From contig CAZGDR010000005.1 in assembly GCA_964524755.1 (NCBI GenBank), forward strand, positions 1 to 47,026: a DNA stretch of 47,026 bases, in the 5' to 3' direction. Positions 34,838 through 43,762 of the stretch are shown here, piece after piece. The position numbers were made by a program, and so were the translations under genes. The notes beneath the pieces were generated by a model. It saw only the letters and a list, made by a program, of their open reading frames with translations. It did not search any database and was not told the origin of the DNA. Each line of letters begins with the position of its first letter. Within the stretch, counting starts at the first letter, position 1. The DNA comes from JAQVOO01 sp964524755. GTDB taxonomy: Bacteria > Spirochaetota > Spirochaetia > Sphaerochaetales > Sphaerochaetaceae.

Positions 34838-35632
34838 CTATTTTAAAAACATATCGAGACCAATGAACCGCTCCATGGCTACAATGCAAGTTAGCGATAA
34901 GATAATAAGCAATGTAGAAATGGCGGCTAAGGTCGGGTCGAATGAAAATTCCATATAATTCATGATGCGTACAGGAAGAGTTATAAACTTCGGAGAGTTG
35001 AGCATATTACCTAGGACAGCTTCATCAAACGAGTAGAGGAAGGAGAGTAGTGCTCCAGCCATGACTCCCGGTTTTATTAAAGGGAGGGTGACTTTCATGA
35101 AAGTTTGACGGGGACTAGCTCCAAGGGAAGCTGCAGCATCCTCTAAAGACCAATTGAAGCCAGTCAGTACAGCTAATGTGTTACGCACAATATAGGGGAG
35201 GATGATAACTATGTGTCCGAGTAGGATGCGAGTAAAAGCCGAAAGAATAAGCTGAGAACTGGTAATACGAAGGATAACAAAAGAGAAGGCAATAGAGGGG
35301 ACATACATGGGAGAGGTGAAAAACGCAACCAACGAATCTTTTCCTTTGAAATTGTATCGAGTAACAGCTAAAGCAGCGCTCACTCCTAGTAAAATATCAA
35401 TCGATGTAGCTATTACGGCTATTTTTATGCTATTGGCGAATCCACTCACAAAATTTGCTGAAGAGGTAAAGATGTTAGCATACCATTCTAAAGAGAATCC
35501 TTGGGGGGGGAATACTACCAGTACAGTAGGGCTGAAAGAGGCTAGAATAATTACTATGAGGGGAGCCATTAAAAATAATAGGACGCCAATCGTGATAATT
35601 TTGGGAATGATACCCACCCTTTCTTCACGCAT
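34838..35632 (-). CDS. ABC importer permease 2 (PotC type)
   Basis: 264 residues, six membrane helices. The cytoplasmic EAA loop is present (EDAAASLGASPRQTFMKVTLPLIKPG). AGGAGGG precedes the ATG, and the gene overlaps the first permease by 8 bp. It carries a run of eight C on its coding strand (35503-35510, around VVFPPQG), where slippage would shut the gene off. Confidence 0.9.
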   Translation of the reverse strand: MREERVGIIPKIITIGVLLFLMAPLIVIILASFSPTVLVVFPPQGFSLEWYANIFTSSANFVSGFANSIKIAVIATSIDILLGVSAALAVTRYNFKGKDSLVAFFTSPMYVPSIAFSFVILRITSSQLILSAFTRILLGHIVIILPYIVRNTLAVLTGFNWSLEDAAASLGASPRQTFMKVTLPLIKPGVMAGALLSFLYSFDEAVLGNMLNSPKFITLPVRIMNYMEFSFDPTLAAISTLLIILSLTCIVAMERFIGLDMFLK

Positions 35633-36461
35633 GTTTTTGCCCTCCTACCCGTTCATTTAGATTCTTCGTAGCGTAGGTAAAAGCAATTAAGAATAGTAAG
35701 ATTGTGAATAATAAAATGTAGCTGATGGCTGAAGCAAGTCCCCAGTCGAAATTCACATTTACCTCCTGAAAGACCATGGTGCTCATCATTCTAAAGCGAG
35801 CCCCTCCTAATAGACGGGGGGTTACATAGGCGGTCATACTCAAAGTGAATACCAGCGTGCATCCTGAAATAATGCCAGGCAGTGAAAGGGGGAGGAGAAC
35901 TTTGAAAAAAGTGAGCAGTGGATGGCATCCCAAGCTGGCCGCAGCATATTCTAAGTTTTGATCGATACCCTGAATTACGCCTGTGATAGAGAGGATCATA
36001 TAGGGGAGTAACAGGTGTACAAGACCAATAATGACTGCATTCGGGGTGTAGAGTATTTTTAAAGGTACTTCAATGAGACCAATGGCTAGTAAGAATTGGT
36101 TAAGGAGCCCTTTGGTTCCCAAGATGACCATCCAACCATAAGAACGTACTACGGCACTAACCAAAAAAGGAAACAGAAGCATAATCATCATTGTATTCTT
36201 TAACCGTGATGTAGTGCGAGCTAGATAGTAGGCTGCCGGGTAGCCAAAGATCAAAACAATAACTGTGGTTTTAAGGGAGATGATTATCGTGGTTTTGAGA
36301 ATATCGAGATAGAAACTGTCGGTAAAGAATTTCAGATAATTAATTAATCCATCTTCCTGTAATGTAACTAAGAGAATATAGAGCATTGGCGCAACAAATA
36401 GCACCAGTAAGGTTAAAGTTGTGGGAAAAGCAAGAAAAAAGATAGTGCGTTTCTTATCCAT
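35625..36461 (-). CDS. ABC importer permease 1 (PotB type)
   Basis: 278 residues, six membrane helices. The EAA loop reads EYAAASLGCHPLLTFFKVLLPLSLPG. It starts three bases after the adenine deaminase stop, with GGAAGG about ten bases upstream, so it is co-transcribed with ade. It pairs with permease 2 to form the channel. Confidence 0.9.
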   Translation of the reverse strand: MDKKRTIFFLAFPTTLTLLVLFVAPMLYILLVTLQEDGLINYLKFFTDSFYLDILKTTIIISLKTTVIVLIFGYPAAYYLARTTSRLKNTMMIMLLFPFLVSAVVRSYGWMVILGTKGLLNQFLLAIGLIEVPLKILYTPNAVIIGLVHLLLPYMILSITGVIQGIDQNLEYAAASLGCHPLLTFFKVLLPLSLPGIISGCTLVFTLSMTAYVTPRLLGGARFRMMSTMVFQEVNVNFDWGLASAISYILLFTILLFLIAFTYATKNLNERVGGQKHA

Positions 36462-36464
36462 CTT

Positions 36465-38054
36465 TTATAAGCCTTCCCGTACAATTAAAGGTATAAATCT
36501 TTTATGCAAAACATCGACTAGCCCTTTATCGGTCAGTTTTATTTCCGGAGAGACGGCCAGTGGCATGAGGGTAATGAAAGTCAGGGTCTCCTTATGGTTT
36601 AAGTGTAGTTGTTCTTTAGCAGCTCGATCGATACTAGAAAAAGCATCTGCAATAACAGACATCTCCTCTTCACAGAGGAGACCAGCAATGGGGAGCGCAA
36701 TAGATCCTAACACAACACCGTCTAACACTGCGGCAACTCCGCCTTGGGCAGCGATGACTGTATTAGCTGCCAGAGTAGCATCAGCATCGTTAGCGCTATA
36801 CACAATGAGATTGTGACAATCATGGGCATACGAAGTTGCTATAGCTCCTCTGAAGCCCTTCATATTTCCAATCAGTCCATGTGCGCGTCCCCCACGACCT
36901 GAGTGACGTTCAAATACACTCATTTTCATAAGATCTCCCTGTTGGAGGAGGCCNNNNNNNNNNNNNNNNNNNNNNNNNNNNNNNNNNNNNNNNNNNNNNN
37001 NNNNNNNNNNNNNNNNNNNNNNNNNNNNNNNNNNNNNNNNNNNNNNNNNNNNNGAAAGATTTTCAAGAAGGACAAAGTCAGCTCCGTAACCAGGTGCAAT
37101 AGCTCCTTGGTGGTAGAGACGGAGTCGGTTAGCTGCATTGATTGTCACATACTTAACGGCTTTGATGGGATCGAGTCCTAAGGCCACAGCGTGTCGCAAT
37201 AGAGCATCTATGTGGCCATGCTCAGCGAGGCGACTGATAGGAACATCATCGGTTACCAGCATGATGCGATCCTGAACTGGGGTATTGTTCAGATAATCCA
37301 TTAATTCAGCTGTGAAGAATCTTTCTTGGATTTGGACTGCCATTCCGAGGCGCAGTTTTTCGGCCACGATAGAAGGGTCCATATAGGTATGATCTGCATC
37401 AATTCCAGAGGCAATAAAAGCTTGTAATTGATAACCTTTAAGAGTAGGGACATGACCATCAAGTAGAACTCTCTGCCTCTTGGCGGCATCAATGATAGCC
37501 AGCATTGTAGGATCACCAGCAATGACGCCGTTAAAATCCATAACTTCGCCTAGACCTAAGACTCCAGGGTAGTTGAGCATGCGGGTAACTTCATCTGCAC
37601 CAATAGTAACCCCTGAAGTTTCAAATCCTGGTGCTGATGGAATCGTGGAAGGGGCCATGATGTGGACATGGAGGGGGAGGTTGCGACTACGGTCAGCTAA
37701 AAGCTGTACCCCTTGTTCGCCTAAAACGTTAGCAATTTCGTGCGGATCAGCTGCGACTGTCGTCGTCCCCATAGGGAGAATTGCACGTGCAAAATTCACA
37801 GGAGTCATCATGCTACTTTCAATGTGCATATGACTGTCGATATAGCCAGGAACCGCAAACAAACTCTTTCCATCCATGTGTTCTTGAGCACTATGAATAT
37901 CCATAGCGTCCCCTACAAAGGAAAATTCACCGTCAATTATTCCAATGTCTGCTGGGTAGATTTCTGCAGTGAGTACATTCACCAGTTGTATGTTGTGGAC
38001 TAATAAATCGAAGGGGACACGCCCCATCGCTGCCTGGACAGTTTTGATGCTCAA
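36465..38054 (-). CDS. ade: Adenine deaminase, interrupted by assembly gap
   Basis: Amidohydrolase-superfamily enzyme, adenine deaminase subtype. Metal-site motifs PGYIDSHMHIESS, DPHEIANVLG, GLGEVMDF, DGHVP and TDDV are in order, with the C-terminal adenine deaminase domain (SPEIKLTDKGLVDV) after the gap. It converts adenine to hypoxanthine and ammonia in the cytoplasm. The start is a TTG with GAGGAG about seven bases upstream. The 100-N gap at 36954-37053 hides part of the middle, so length (about 529 as drawn) is approximate. First gene of the operon with the importer and amidohydrolase. Confidence 0.9.
   Translation of the reverse strand: MSIKTVQAAMGRVPFDLLVHNIQLVNVLTAEIYPADIGIIDGEFSFVGDAMDIHSAQEHMDGKSLFAVPGYIDSHMHIESSMMTPVNFARAILPMGTTTVAADPHEIANVLGEQGVQLLADRSRNLPLHVHIMAPSTIPSAPGFETSGVTIGADEVTRMLNYPGVLGLGEVMDFNGVIAGDPTMLAIIDAAKRQRVLLDGHVPTLKGYQLQAFIASGIDADHTYMDPSIVAEKLRLGMAVQIQERFFTAELMDYLNNTPVQDRIMLVTDDVPISRLAEHGHIDALLRHAVALGLDPIKAVKYVTINAANRLRLYHQGAIAPGYGADFVLLENLXXXXXXXXXXXXXXXXXXXXXXXXXXXXXXXXXXGLLQQGDLMKMSVFERHSGRGGRAHGLIGNMKGFRGAIATSYAHDCHNLIVYSANDADATLAANTVIAAQGGVAAVLDGVVLGSIALPIAGLLCEEEMSVIADAFSSIDRAAKEQLHLNHKETLTFITLMPLAVSPEIKLTDKGLVDVLHKRFIPLIVREGL
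36954..37053. other. Assembly gap (100 N) inside ade
   Basis: Exactly 100 unknown bases, a nominal scaffold gap. True size and frame are unknown. Confidence 0.98.
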
Positions 38055-38174
38055 TGGTCTCTCCTCGTTGATGGCCCTACAATAGTACGAACCTTCACTC
38101 TTTGTCTATTGCTTAGAGACAATTTATGTGCAGGCTGCAACGCTTTGCTAGGAGTTGGAATGAATTTGTGATAA

Positions 38175-38236
38175 ATGCAACAAGTATTGTTGCATAAGTG
38201 TTGCAAGCATACATTGTGTACGGAGTTGTGTTGCAT
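38175..38236. promoter_or_regulatory. Operator array upstream of ade operon
   Basis: ATGCAACAA-gta-TTGTTGCAT (38175-38195) is a perfect 9-bp inverted repeat. GTGTTGCAA (38198-38206) and GTGTTGCAT (38228-38236) repeat the same half-site in direct orientation, about 11 and 30 bp apart, close to one and three helical turns. This suggests a cooperative DNA-binding protein; which one is unknown. Confidence 0.6.
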
Positions 38237-38255
38237 TATATTGTTTTTACAACCC

Positions 38256-38278
38256 AAAAAAGGTTTTTTGGAGAACCT
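38256..38278 (-). terminator. Possible terminator downstream of tRNA-Ala(CGC)
   Basis: On the minus strand AGGTT/AACCT with an 8-base loop is followed by five T. It lies between the tRNA and the ade control region. A 6-bp hairpin TCTCTA/TAGAGA (38291-38305) lies nearer the tRNA and lacks a T-tail. Confidence 0.45.
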
Positions 38279-38384
38279 AGGAGAAGAATATCTCTATGGT
38301 AGAGACTTCATTTCTACCTCAGCTTTACTCGGCTTTGGTGCAGCATAAAATTAGAAGATAACATATGAGATGACTTCTGATTTG

Positions 38385-38458
38385 TGGAGGTAAGGGGATT
38401 CGAACCCCTGGCCTATTGATTGCGAACCAATCGCTCTAGCCAACTGAGCTATACCCCC
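38385..38458 (-). tRNA. tRNA-Ala (anticodon CGC)
   Basis: A full cloverleaf folds by hand: acceptor GGGGGTA/TACCTCC, D-stem GCTC/GAGC, anticodon stem ATTGG/TCAAT with loop TTCGCAA, T-stem AGGGG/CCCCT with TTCGAAT. The loop puts CGC at 34-36, and G3 pairs with U70, the alanine identity element. The 3' CCA is not encoded. Confidence 0.92.
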
Positions 38459-38480
38459 TCATTGACAAGTCAAAATTAGC

Positions 38481-40436
38481 TCACAGGGTAATCTTAGTCA
38501 AGGGGTAAAAAAGGTCTGCTTCCAGCGCAGATTCGAACATATTTTGATCTAAGGGTTCCTTGGTGTAATAACCTTGAACCATGTCGCAGTCTGTTTTTTG
38601 TAGATAGGAAAGTTGTTCCTTAGTTTCTACACCTTCTACAATGGCGCAATATCCCATCTGTTTAACGAGACGGATAATGTTGGCAATAAATTGATATTTG
38701 CGGTCCTCTGTGGTTGCATATTTTAACATTGATTTGTCAATTTTTATGCATTTGAAGGGGAGATTTGCCATATATGCGAGGTTGGAGTAACCTGTTCCAA
38801 AATCATCGAGATTGAATGTAATACCATAGTTTATTAAAGGTTTCATAATTGATAAAGCATCATTGAGCAATGTTCCAATGAAGGTCGTCTCCGTTAACTC
38901 AATCTGTATTCTATCAGGAGGAATTGAGTACCGCTCCATTATTTCAATGATATCGTTAATGATTTTGGTATCATTGAACTGTAACCCAGAGAAATTGACA
39001 GAAATAGTGGGCATTTTTAATCCTTTACGGTGAATGTTATTGAGCATACTGCATACTTGATCGAGAACCCAACGCCCTAGATCGGCGATAATTCCCATTT
39101 CTTCTGCAAGAGGGATGAATTCACTGGGAGCGATCTTGCCTATGTGTGCATCGTCCATCCGTAATAGAGCTTCGGCCATTTCCATATTCCCCGTAGCTAG
39201 TGAGAATATTGGTTGGTAATGGATGGAAAGACTGTTATTAGGTATCGCCTGTACTAGACGATCCATTAATATGTTTTTCCTTCTGATATCGTGCAGGATT
39301 AACGCATCACAATAAATTAATTGACCTTTCCCTTGATTTTTTGCGGTTTGAATGGCGTGATCCAGTAATGTTAGAGAGTCTGCATCAGGGTCAGCCTTAA
39401 AAGGTAACTCCAAGACAGCAAACGTCGCACTCAACTGAGTTGATACCCCTTCCACACGCCATCGCATGGTAAAACGTTGTAGCAGCTGATCTATACAATC
39501 TTGTTGTATATTCTTTTCAATAATAGCAAGTTCGTCGCCACCGTACCGATACACCTGTCCTGTAGGAAATATTTCATGCAATGTATTAGCGACAGTTTTA
39601 ATAAATTGATCACCCCTATTTTGACCGAAAGTGTCATTTATAGCTTTGAAATCGTCTAAACTGACTACTAACACAGTAGCTTTACGTTTGAGACGGACAA
39701 TGTTTTCTAAATTGGCAACAAAGGTTTCTCGATTAGGATATTGTGTTAAATTATCGATAGAGATTTTACGGGTTTGAAAATTTAAATAGAGTGAAAGGAT
39801 TGCTGTCATCATTGCTGTTCCAGTCAAAATCACATCCAAGTAAAATATCTGGACGGTGACAATGATCAACGTGACAATTGGAATTAATATTATCACTTTA
39901 AAGAAAAAGATATCTAAATATTTCTTCTCCATGATAACTGCAATCAAGGCCACAATAATATGAAAGATTGCCAGCATTAAGGAAATACGGTTAATTGGTC
40001 CTCTTATATAAGCTCTGTGCTCATCGAAATAGAATATCCAGCCAAACTTAAGATTCAACAGCACTACAATCATGTAAAGAACCATGCTAGAAAAGAGTAT
40101 TATTGAGAAAACCTGTAAGCGCTTATGATGTATAGAAGGAGCTAACTCATACACATAGACAAGAATATAGAATATAAATACTAACGCTAATGGGGGGTAA
40201 AAGATAAAATAAGCAGTATTTACCACTATATTCACCCACAGAGGGAGTACTGTAGCATACGAGATTGTTTGGATTGCAAGAAGGTTTAATAGAATGCTGA
40301 AACAGGTGTAGTAGAGGGCAAACTGGAAAAGCTTATCACGTGCAGATGGCATGGCATGAGTGTCGTGGGCGTTAATCATTATGATAATGATTACCACTAG
40401 AGCGATTATCTCGGGCACTTGATTCCAGTACACCAT
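38481..40436 (-). CDS. Membrane-bound GGDEF-EAL cyclic-di-GMP protein
   Basis: 651 residues. About seven hydrophobic segments occupy residues 5-225, followed by a GGDEF domain (about 230-385) and an EAL domain (about 395-640). The GGDEF signature is YGGDEL, with Leu in the last place, so cyclase activity is doubtful. The EAL side keeps EALLRM, ELTET, DDFGTGYS, IKIDKSM, VEGVET and QGYY, so it should hydrolyse c-di-GMP. GGDEL may bind GTP as an allosteric site. TAGGAG precedes the ATG. It is a single gene, between a tRNA and the divergent ABC operon. Confidence 0.92.
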   Translation of the reverse strand: MVYWNQVPEIIALVVIIIIMINAHDTHAMPSARDKLFQFALYYTCFSILLNLLAIQTISYATVLPLWVNIVVNTAYFIFYPPLALVFIFYILVYVYELAPSIHHKRLQVFSIILFSSMVLYMIVVLLNLKFGWIFYFDEHRAYIRGPINRISLMLAIFHIIVALIAVIMEKKYLDIFFFKVIILIPIVTLIIVTVQIFYLDVILTGTAMMTAILSLYLNFQTRKISIDNLTQYPNRETFVANLENIVRLKRKATVLVVSLDDFKAINDTFGQNRGDQFIKTVANTLHEIFPTGQVYRYGGDELAIIEKNIQQDCIDQLLQRFTMRWRVEGVSTQLSATFAVLELPFKADPDADSLTLLDHAIQTAKNQGKGQLIYCDALILHDIRRKNILMDRLVQAIPNNSLSIHYQPIFSLATGNMEMAEALLRMDDAHIGKIAPSEFIPLAEEMGIIADLGRWVLDQVCSMLNNIHRKGLKMPTISVNFSGLQFNDTKIINDIIEIMERYSIPPDRIQIELTETTFIGTLLNDALSIMKPLINYGITFNLDDFGTGYSNLAYMANLPFKCIKIDKSMLKYATTEDRKYQFIANIIRLVKQMGYCAIVEGVETKEQLSYLQKTDCDMVQGYYTKEPLDQNMFESALEADLFYPLTKITL

Positions 40437-40522
40437 CTTGCTCCTACATGCGTTCTGTATTAATTTTGTTCTAGTTGAGACAAAATTACAAGAGGTTGTT
40501 GCTTTTTATAATGACAAAGTTG

Positions 40523-40541
40523 ACGTATAATTATTTTACGT
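40523..40541. promoter_or_regulatory. Operator-like inverted repeat over a -10 element, ABC sugar operon
   Basis: ACGTATAATTATTTTACGT has 9-bp arms around one base with a single mismatch, and contains TATAAT (40526-40531). A repressor bound here would cover the promoter of the importer operon. No regulator gene of LacI or similar type is seen nearby. Confidence 0.45.
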
Positions 40542-40617
40542 TAGGAATTTTATGTGATTAAAAGAATTACACATGATCTCTTGTAAAAGTAGACCTAGTT
40601 TACTATCATACATCCGT

Positions 40618-41493
40618 ATGAAAAAACGGTTTTTAGGTGCTCGAAAAGGACTCTCTCCTTATTTGTACTTTATCCCAGCAGTGGTTTTGGCATATCTTTT
40701 TAGTTATCGTCCCTTTGCTAAAACTGTTATCAATAGCCTTTCGTTAGTTAATTTTTCAGGAAAAATTGTTTCTTTTGTAGGCCTCGATAATTTTAGAGCC
40801 TTAGTTGTCGATCGTAATTTTCAGACCAGCCTTATAAACACCTTTAAATTTGCTCTGTTCTTTATACCGATTGATCTCATTCTTAGTTTGATATTTGCTC
40901 TGTTAGTGTATAAAAAAAGGCGTTTTAATGCTTTGAATGAGACTCTTTTCATGTTGCCCATGGCTGTGGCTATGAGTTCTGCAGCACTGGTGTTCAAGGC
41001 AATTTTTAATCCCACCATCGGAGTTATAAACTACGTTTTTCGGCTTAGCATTGAATGGTTTAATGATCCAGCCTGGGCCCTGTTCACCATTGTGTTCCTC
41101 GGTGTGTGGATGGCAATAGGGCTTGACTTTCTCCTCTTGTTAGGCGCCTTGCGAAGTATTCCCAAGGATCTCACAGAAGCGGCCGAGTTAGAGGGGGCAG
41201 GACCTTTAGCAAAATTTTTTCACCTACAATTACCATTAATTTCTCCCACGCTTCTCTTTATTATTAGTACACGTTTACGTGACAGTATGCTCCTTAGTGG
41301 CCCTGTTTTAGTCATGACTGAGGGTGGCCCCTATCGCTCGACCCAAACTTTGGTCTATCAAATGTACATTGAAGGATTCACTGCTGGTAATTACAGTAAG
41401 GGTTCGGCAATCAGTGTTATTGTGTTTTTGTTAACCTTCATCCTTATTCTGCTGGCTTTCAGGTTTGAGAGGAAGGGAGTGTTTTACCAATGA
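40618..41493 (+). CDS. ABC sugar-type permease 1 (UgpA/MalF type)
   Basis: About 291 residues with six membrane helices. The EAA loop reads TEAAELEGAGPLAKFFHLQLPLISP, typical of carbohydrate importers (CUT1). An N-terminal basic stretch KKRFLGARKG precedes the first helix. ATG 40618 is chosen over 40573 by similarity to relatives; neither has a good Shine-Dalgarno. It overlaps the second permease by 4 bp. Confidence 0.9.
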   Translation: MKKRFLGARKGLSPYLYFIPAVVLAYLFSYRPFAKTVINSLSLVNFSGKIVSFVGLDNFRALVVDRNFQTSLINTFKFALFFIPIDLILSLIFALLVYKKRRFNALNETLFMLPMAVAMSSAALVFKAIFNPTIGVINYVFRLSIEWFNDPAWALFTIVFLGVWMAIGLDFLLLLGALRSIPKDLTEAAELEGAGPLAKFFHLQLPLISPTLLFIISTRLRDSMLLSGPVLVMTEGGPYRSTQTLVYQMYIEGFTAGNYSKGSAISVIVFLLTFILILLAFRFERKGVFYQ

Positions 41494-42317
41494 AACGCTT
41501 TATGACCAAAATCGAAATTATGAAGGCGATTGCGGCTACAATCTTGGGTCTTTTTATTGTTTTCCCGATCTATTATTCTATTGCAGCCTCTTTTTTTACC
41601 ATAACTGAATTTTCTACCTATCCGCCGATGTTGTTTCCCTCCCACATCTCTATGGTTAATTATGTACGGGCTTTGAGCGAGTCGTTACTAGTGAGGTTTA
41701 TGGTAAATTCTCTAGTAGTGAGCCTTGTTGGCTCGCTCATTCGGATGGCGGTTGCCATATTAGCTGCTTTTGCGGTCGCTTTTTTGCAGTTTTGGGGAAA
41801 GAGTTTTTTGTTCTTTTTTGTGTTAGGTACTATGATGTTGCCTAGCGATGCCCTCATTATTGAAAACTATTTGACTATAAGTCGGCTAGGATTGATAGAT
41901 TCCTACATGGGGATTATGTCAGTCTACCTTTTAGGCCCTGTGCAGATGTTTATGCTCAGACAGAGCTTTAAAACAATACCTGTAACCTTTAGAGAAGTGG
42001 CAATTATGGATGGGTGTTCTGATTTTAAATTTTTAACTAAAATCGTCTTGCCAATGTCTCGATCTATTGTCCTTACACTCTCTTTACACTCTTTTGTTAC
42101 CATTTGGAATACCTATCTATGGCCATTGCTCGTGACAAATAATCCAAGAATGCGCACTGTTCAGGTGGGAATTACCATGTTAGGTTATGCTGATAACCTA
42201 GATTATGGTCCAATCTTTGCCGCTATCAGCATTGTGCTGATCCCATCTCTCTTTATCTTTCTTCTATTACGAAAACATATTGTGGAAGGTCTTGCCTCTG
42301 GGAGCATGGTGGGGTAA
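41490..42317 (+). CDS. ABC sugar-type permease 2 (UgpE/MalG type)
   Basis: 275 residues with six membrane helices. The EAA loop reads REVAIMDGCSDFKFLTKIVLPMSRS, and the segment WNTYLWPLLVTNNPRMRTVQVGI is the CUT1 second-permease pattern. ATGA overlap with permease 1 and GAGAGGAAGGG upstream show coupled translation. Confidence 0.9.
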   Translation: MKRFMTKIEIMKAIAATILGLFIVFPIYYSIAASFFTITEFSTYPPMLFPSHISMVNYVRALSESLLVRFMVNSLVVSLVGSLIRMAVAILAAFAVAFLQFWGKSFLFFFVLGTMMLPSDALIIENYLTISRLGLIDSYMGIMSVYLLGPVQMFMLRQSFKTIPVTFREVAIMDGCSDFKFLTKIVLPMSRSIVLTLSLHSFVTIWNTYLWPLLVTNNPRMRTVQVGITMLGYADNLDYGPIFAAISIVLIPSLFIFLLLRKHIVEGLASGSMVG

Positions 42318-42346
42318 CTTCTAGATTGATATATAAGGAGATGCGT

Positions 42347-43738
42347 ATGCGAATATATAAACAAAAGTGGAAGTTGCTACTGTTTTTAATGATAATTCTT
42401 ACCATTGTACAAGGTTCAGTATTTGCATCTGGCAAGGGTGAATCTAAAGCTGTTTTGGCAGAAGACCGGTCTACTGAAGTAACTTTCTGGCATTATAGTA
42501 GTGGATTGCTTGGTCAGGCAATGACTCACTTAATTAATGAATTTAATACAACGATTGGGGTCGAACAGGGGATCGTAGTACGAGAGATCTATCAGGGAAA
42601 GGCTTCTGATGTAGCTACGAAACTACGGGCGAGCTTACAGTCAAAGCGAGCTCAAGATCTTCCCGATCTGGCTCAACTTGATGCCACTGGGGTTATGGAT
42701 GTACGTGACTCGAGCTTCATGATTCCTGTAGAGACTCTCATTGACCGAGATCCTGATTTTTCAATAGAAGAGCTTCAACTAGGGACTGTACTTTCGATGA
42801 CCTATAAAAAAACTATGATTGGTATGCCTTTCAATGCCTCAACCATTCTATTGTATTACAACAAGGATGCGTTTAAAGAGGTTGGGCTTGATCCCGATAA
42901 ACCGCCAAAGACATTAGAAGAATTAGCTCTCTATAGTGGTAAGCTGGTCAAAAAAAGTGCCGATGGGAAAGGAATTGAACGCTATGGTTTTGCAGGAGTG
43001 CCAACATCGTATGAGCTTGTTTCCTGGATTGGTCAACAACATGGAGTCTCTTATTTGACTGATCAGGCAAATGGACATGAAGGTGACCCCACTAAGGTTG
43101 TGTTTGATAGCGAAGGGACTCTAGCCACGTTCTTGAATGAGTGGAGGAAGGTATATAATAGTGGTGGTTTGGGGAATCTGACCAGCGATGTTCGTCAACA
43201 ATTCATTGCTGGTAAAACAGCCATGTTTTTGGCCTCGACGAGTTCTTTGGCTACTGTTATTGAAGCCGTTGGGGACCGTTTTGAGTTGGGAGTAGGGTAT
43301 TTACCGCAAGTAAATGAGACTGCCACAGGTGGGGTGAATATTGGTGGTGGGGCGATTTTTGTCTTTGAGAATGAAAACGATCCGCAGAAAAAGGCTACGT
43401 GGGAGTTTTTAAAGTTCTTAATGAATAAAGAGTCTCAACTCTATTGGCATCAGCAAACCGGTTATTTTCCAGTGAATATGGAAACATATGAAATGCCCGA
43501 ATTTACAGAACATCTAGAAAGAAATCCTTTGTTCAAAGTGCCGATTGACCAATTACAGGCCAGCGATCCACGTATTCAGAGTGTCTGGTGGCCGAATAGT
43601 TATCAGGCCTATTTTGAGATTCAAAATAGTATTATGGAGATGCTTGAAAGAAACATTGGAACCGAAGAGATCGTAAAAAGGTTAGCTACGACAATAAATA
43701 AATACATTGCTGATTACCATAAAATGAATCGGCTTTAG
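42347..43738 (+). CDS. ABC substrate-binding protein (UgpB type)
   Basis: About 463 residues: a basic signal segment and a hydrophobic stretch (WKLLLFLMIILTIVQGSVFAS), then GKGESK. The Gly-x-x-Glu-rich mature start is typical of spirochaete binding proteins. The fold is solute-binding family 1; the best family match by eye is glycerol-3-phosphate/UgpB (TFWHYSSG, PFNASTILLYYNKDAFKEVGLDP). AAGGAG is six bases before the chosen ATG. No ATPase gene is in this operon, so a shared MsmK/UgpC-like ATPase elsewhere must energise it. The actual ligand is uncertain. Confidence 0.88.
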   Translation: MRIYKQKWKLLLFLMIILTIVQGSVFASGKGESKAVLAEDRSTEVTFWHYSSGLLGQAMTHLINEFNTTIGVEQGIVVREIYQGKASDVATKLRASLQSKRAQDLPDLAQLDATGVMDVRDSSFMIPVETLIDRDPDFSIEELQLGTVLSMTYKKTMIGMPFNASTILLYYNKDAFKEVGLDPDKPPKTLEELALYSGKLVKKSADGKGIERYGFAGVPTSYELVSWIGQQHGVSYLTDQANGHEGDPTKVVFDSEGTLATFLNEWRKVYNSGGLGNLTSDVRQQFIAGKTAMFLASTSSLATVIEAVGDRFELGVGYLPQVNETATGGVNIGGGAIFVFENENDPQKKATWEFLKFLMNKESQLYWHQQTGYFPVNMETYEMPEFTEHLERNPLFKVPIDQLQASDPRIQSVWWPNSYQAYFEIQNSIMEMLERNIGTEEIVKRLATTINKYIADYHKMNRL

Positions 43739-43762
43739 GGAAAATATTCTTTCTAGTACGTT

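Noticed and set aside
38051..38257. 68-residue open frame upstream of ade
   Set aside because: Composition is unlike a protein (repeated His/Asn/Cys from the repeat array), and it coincides with the ade control region.
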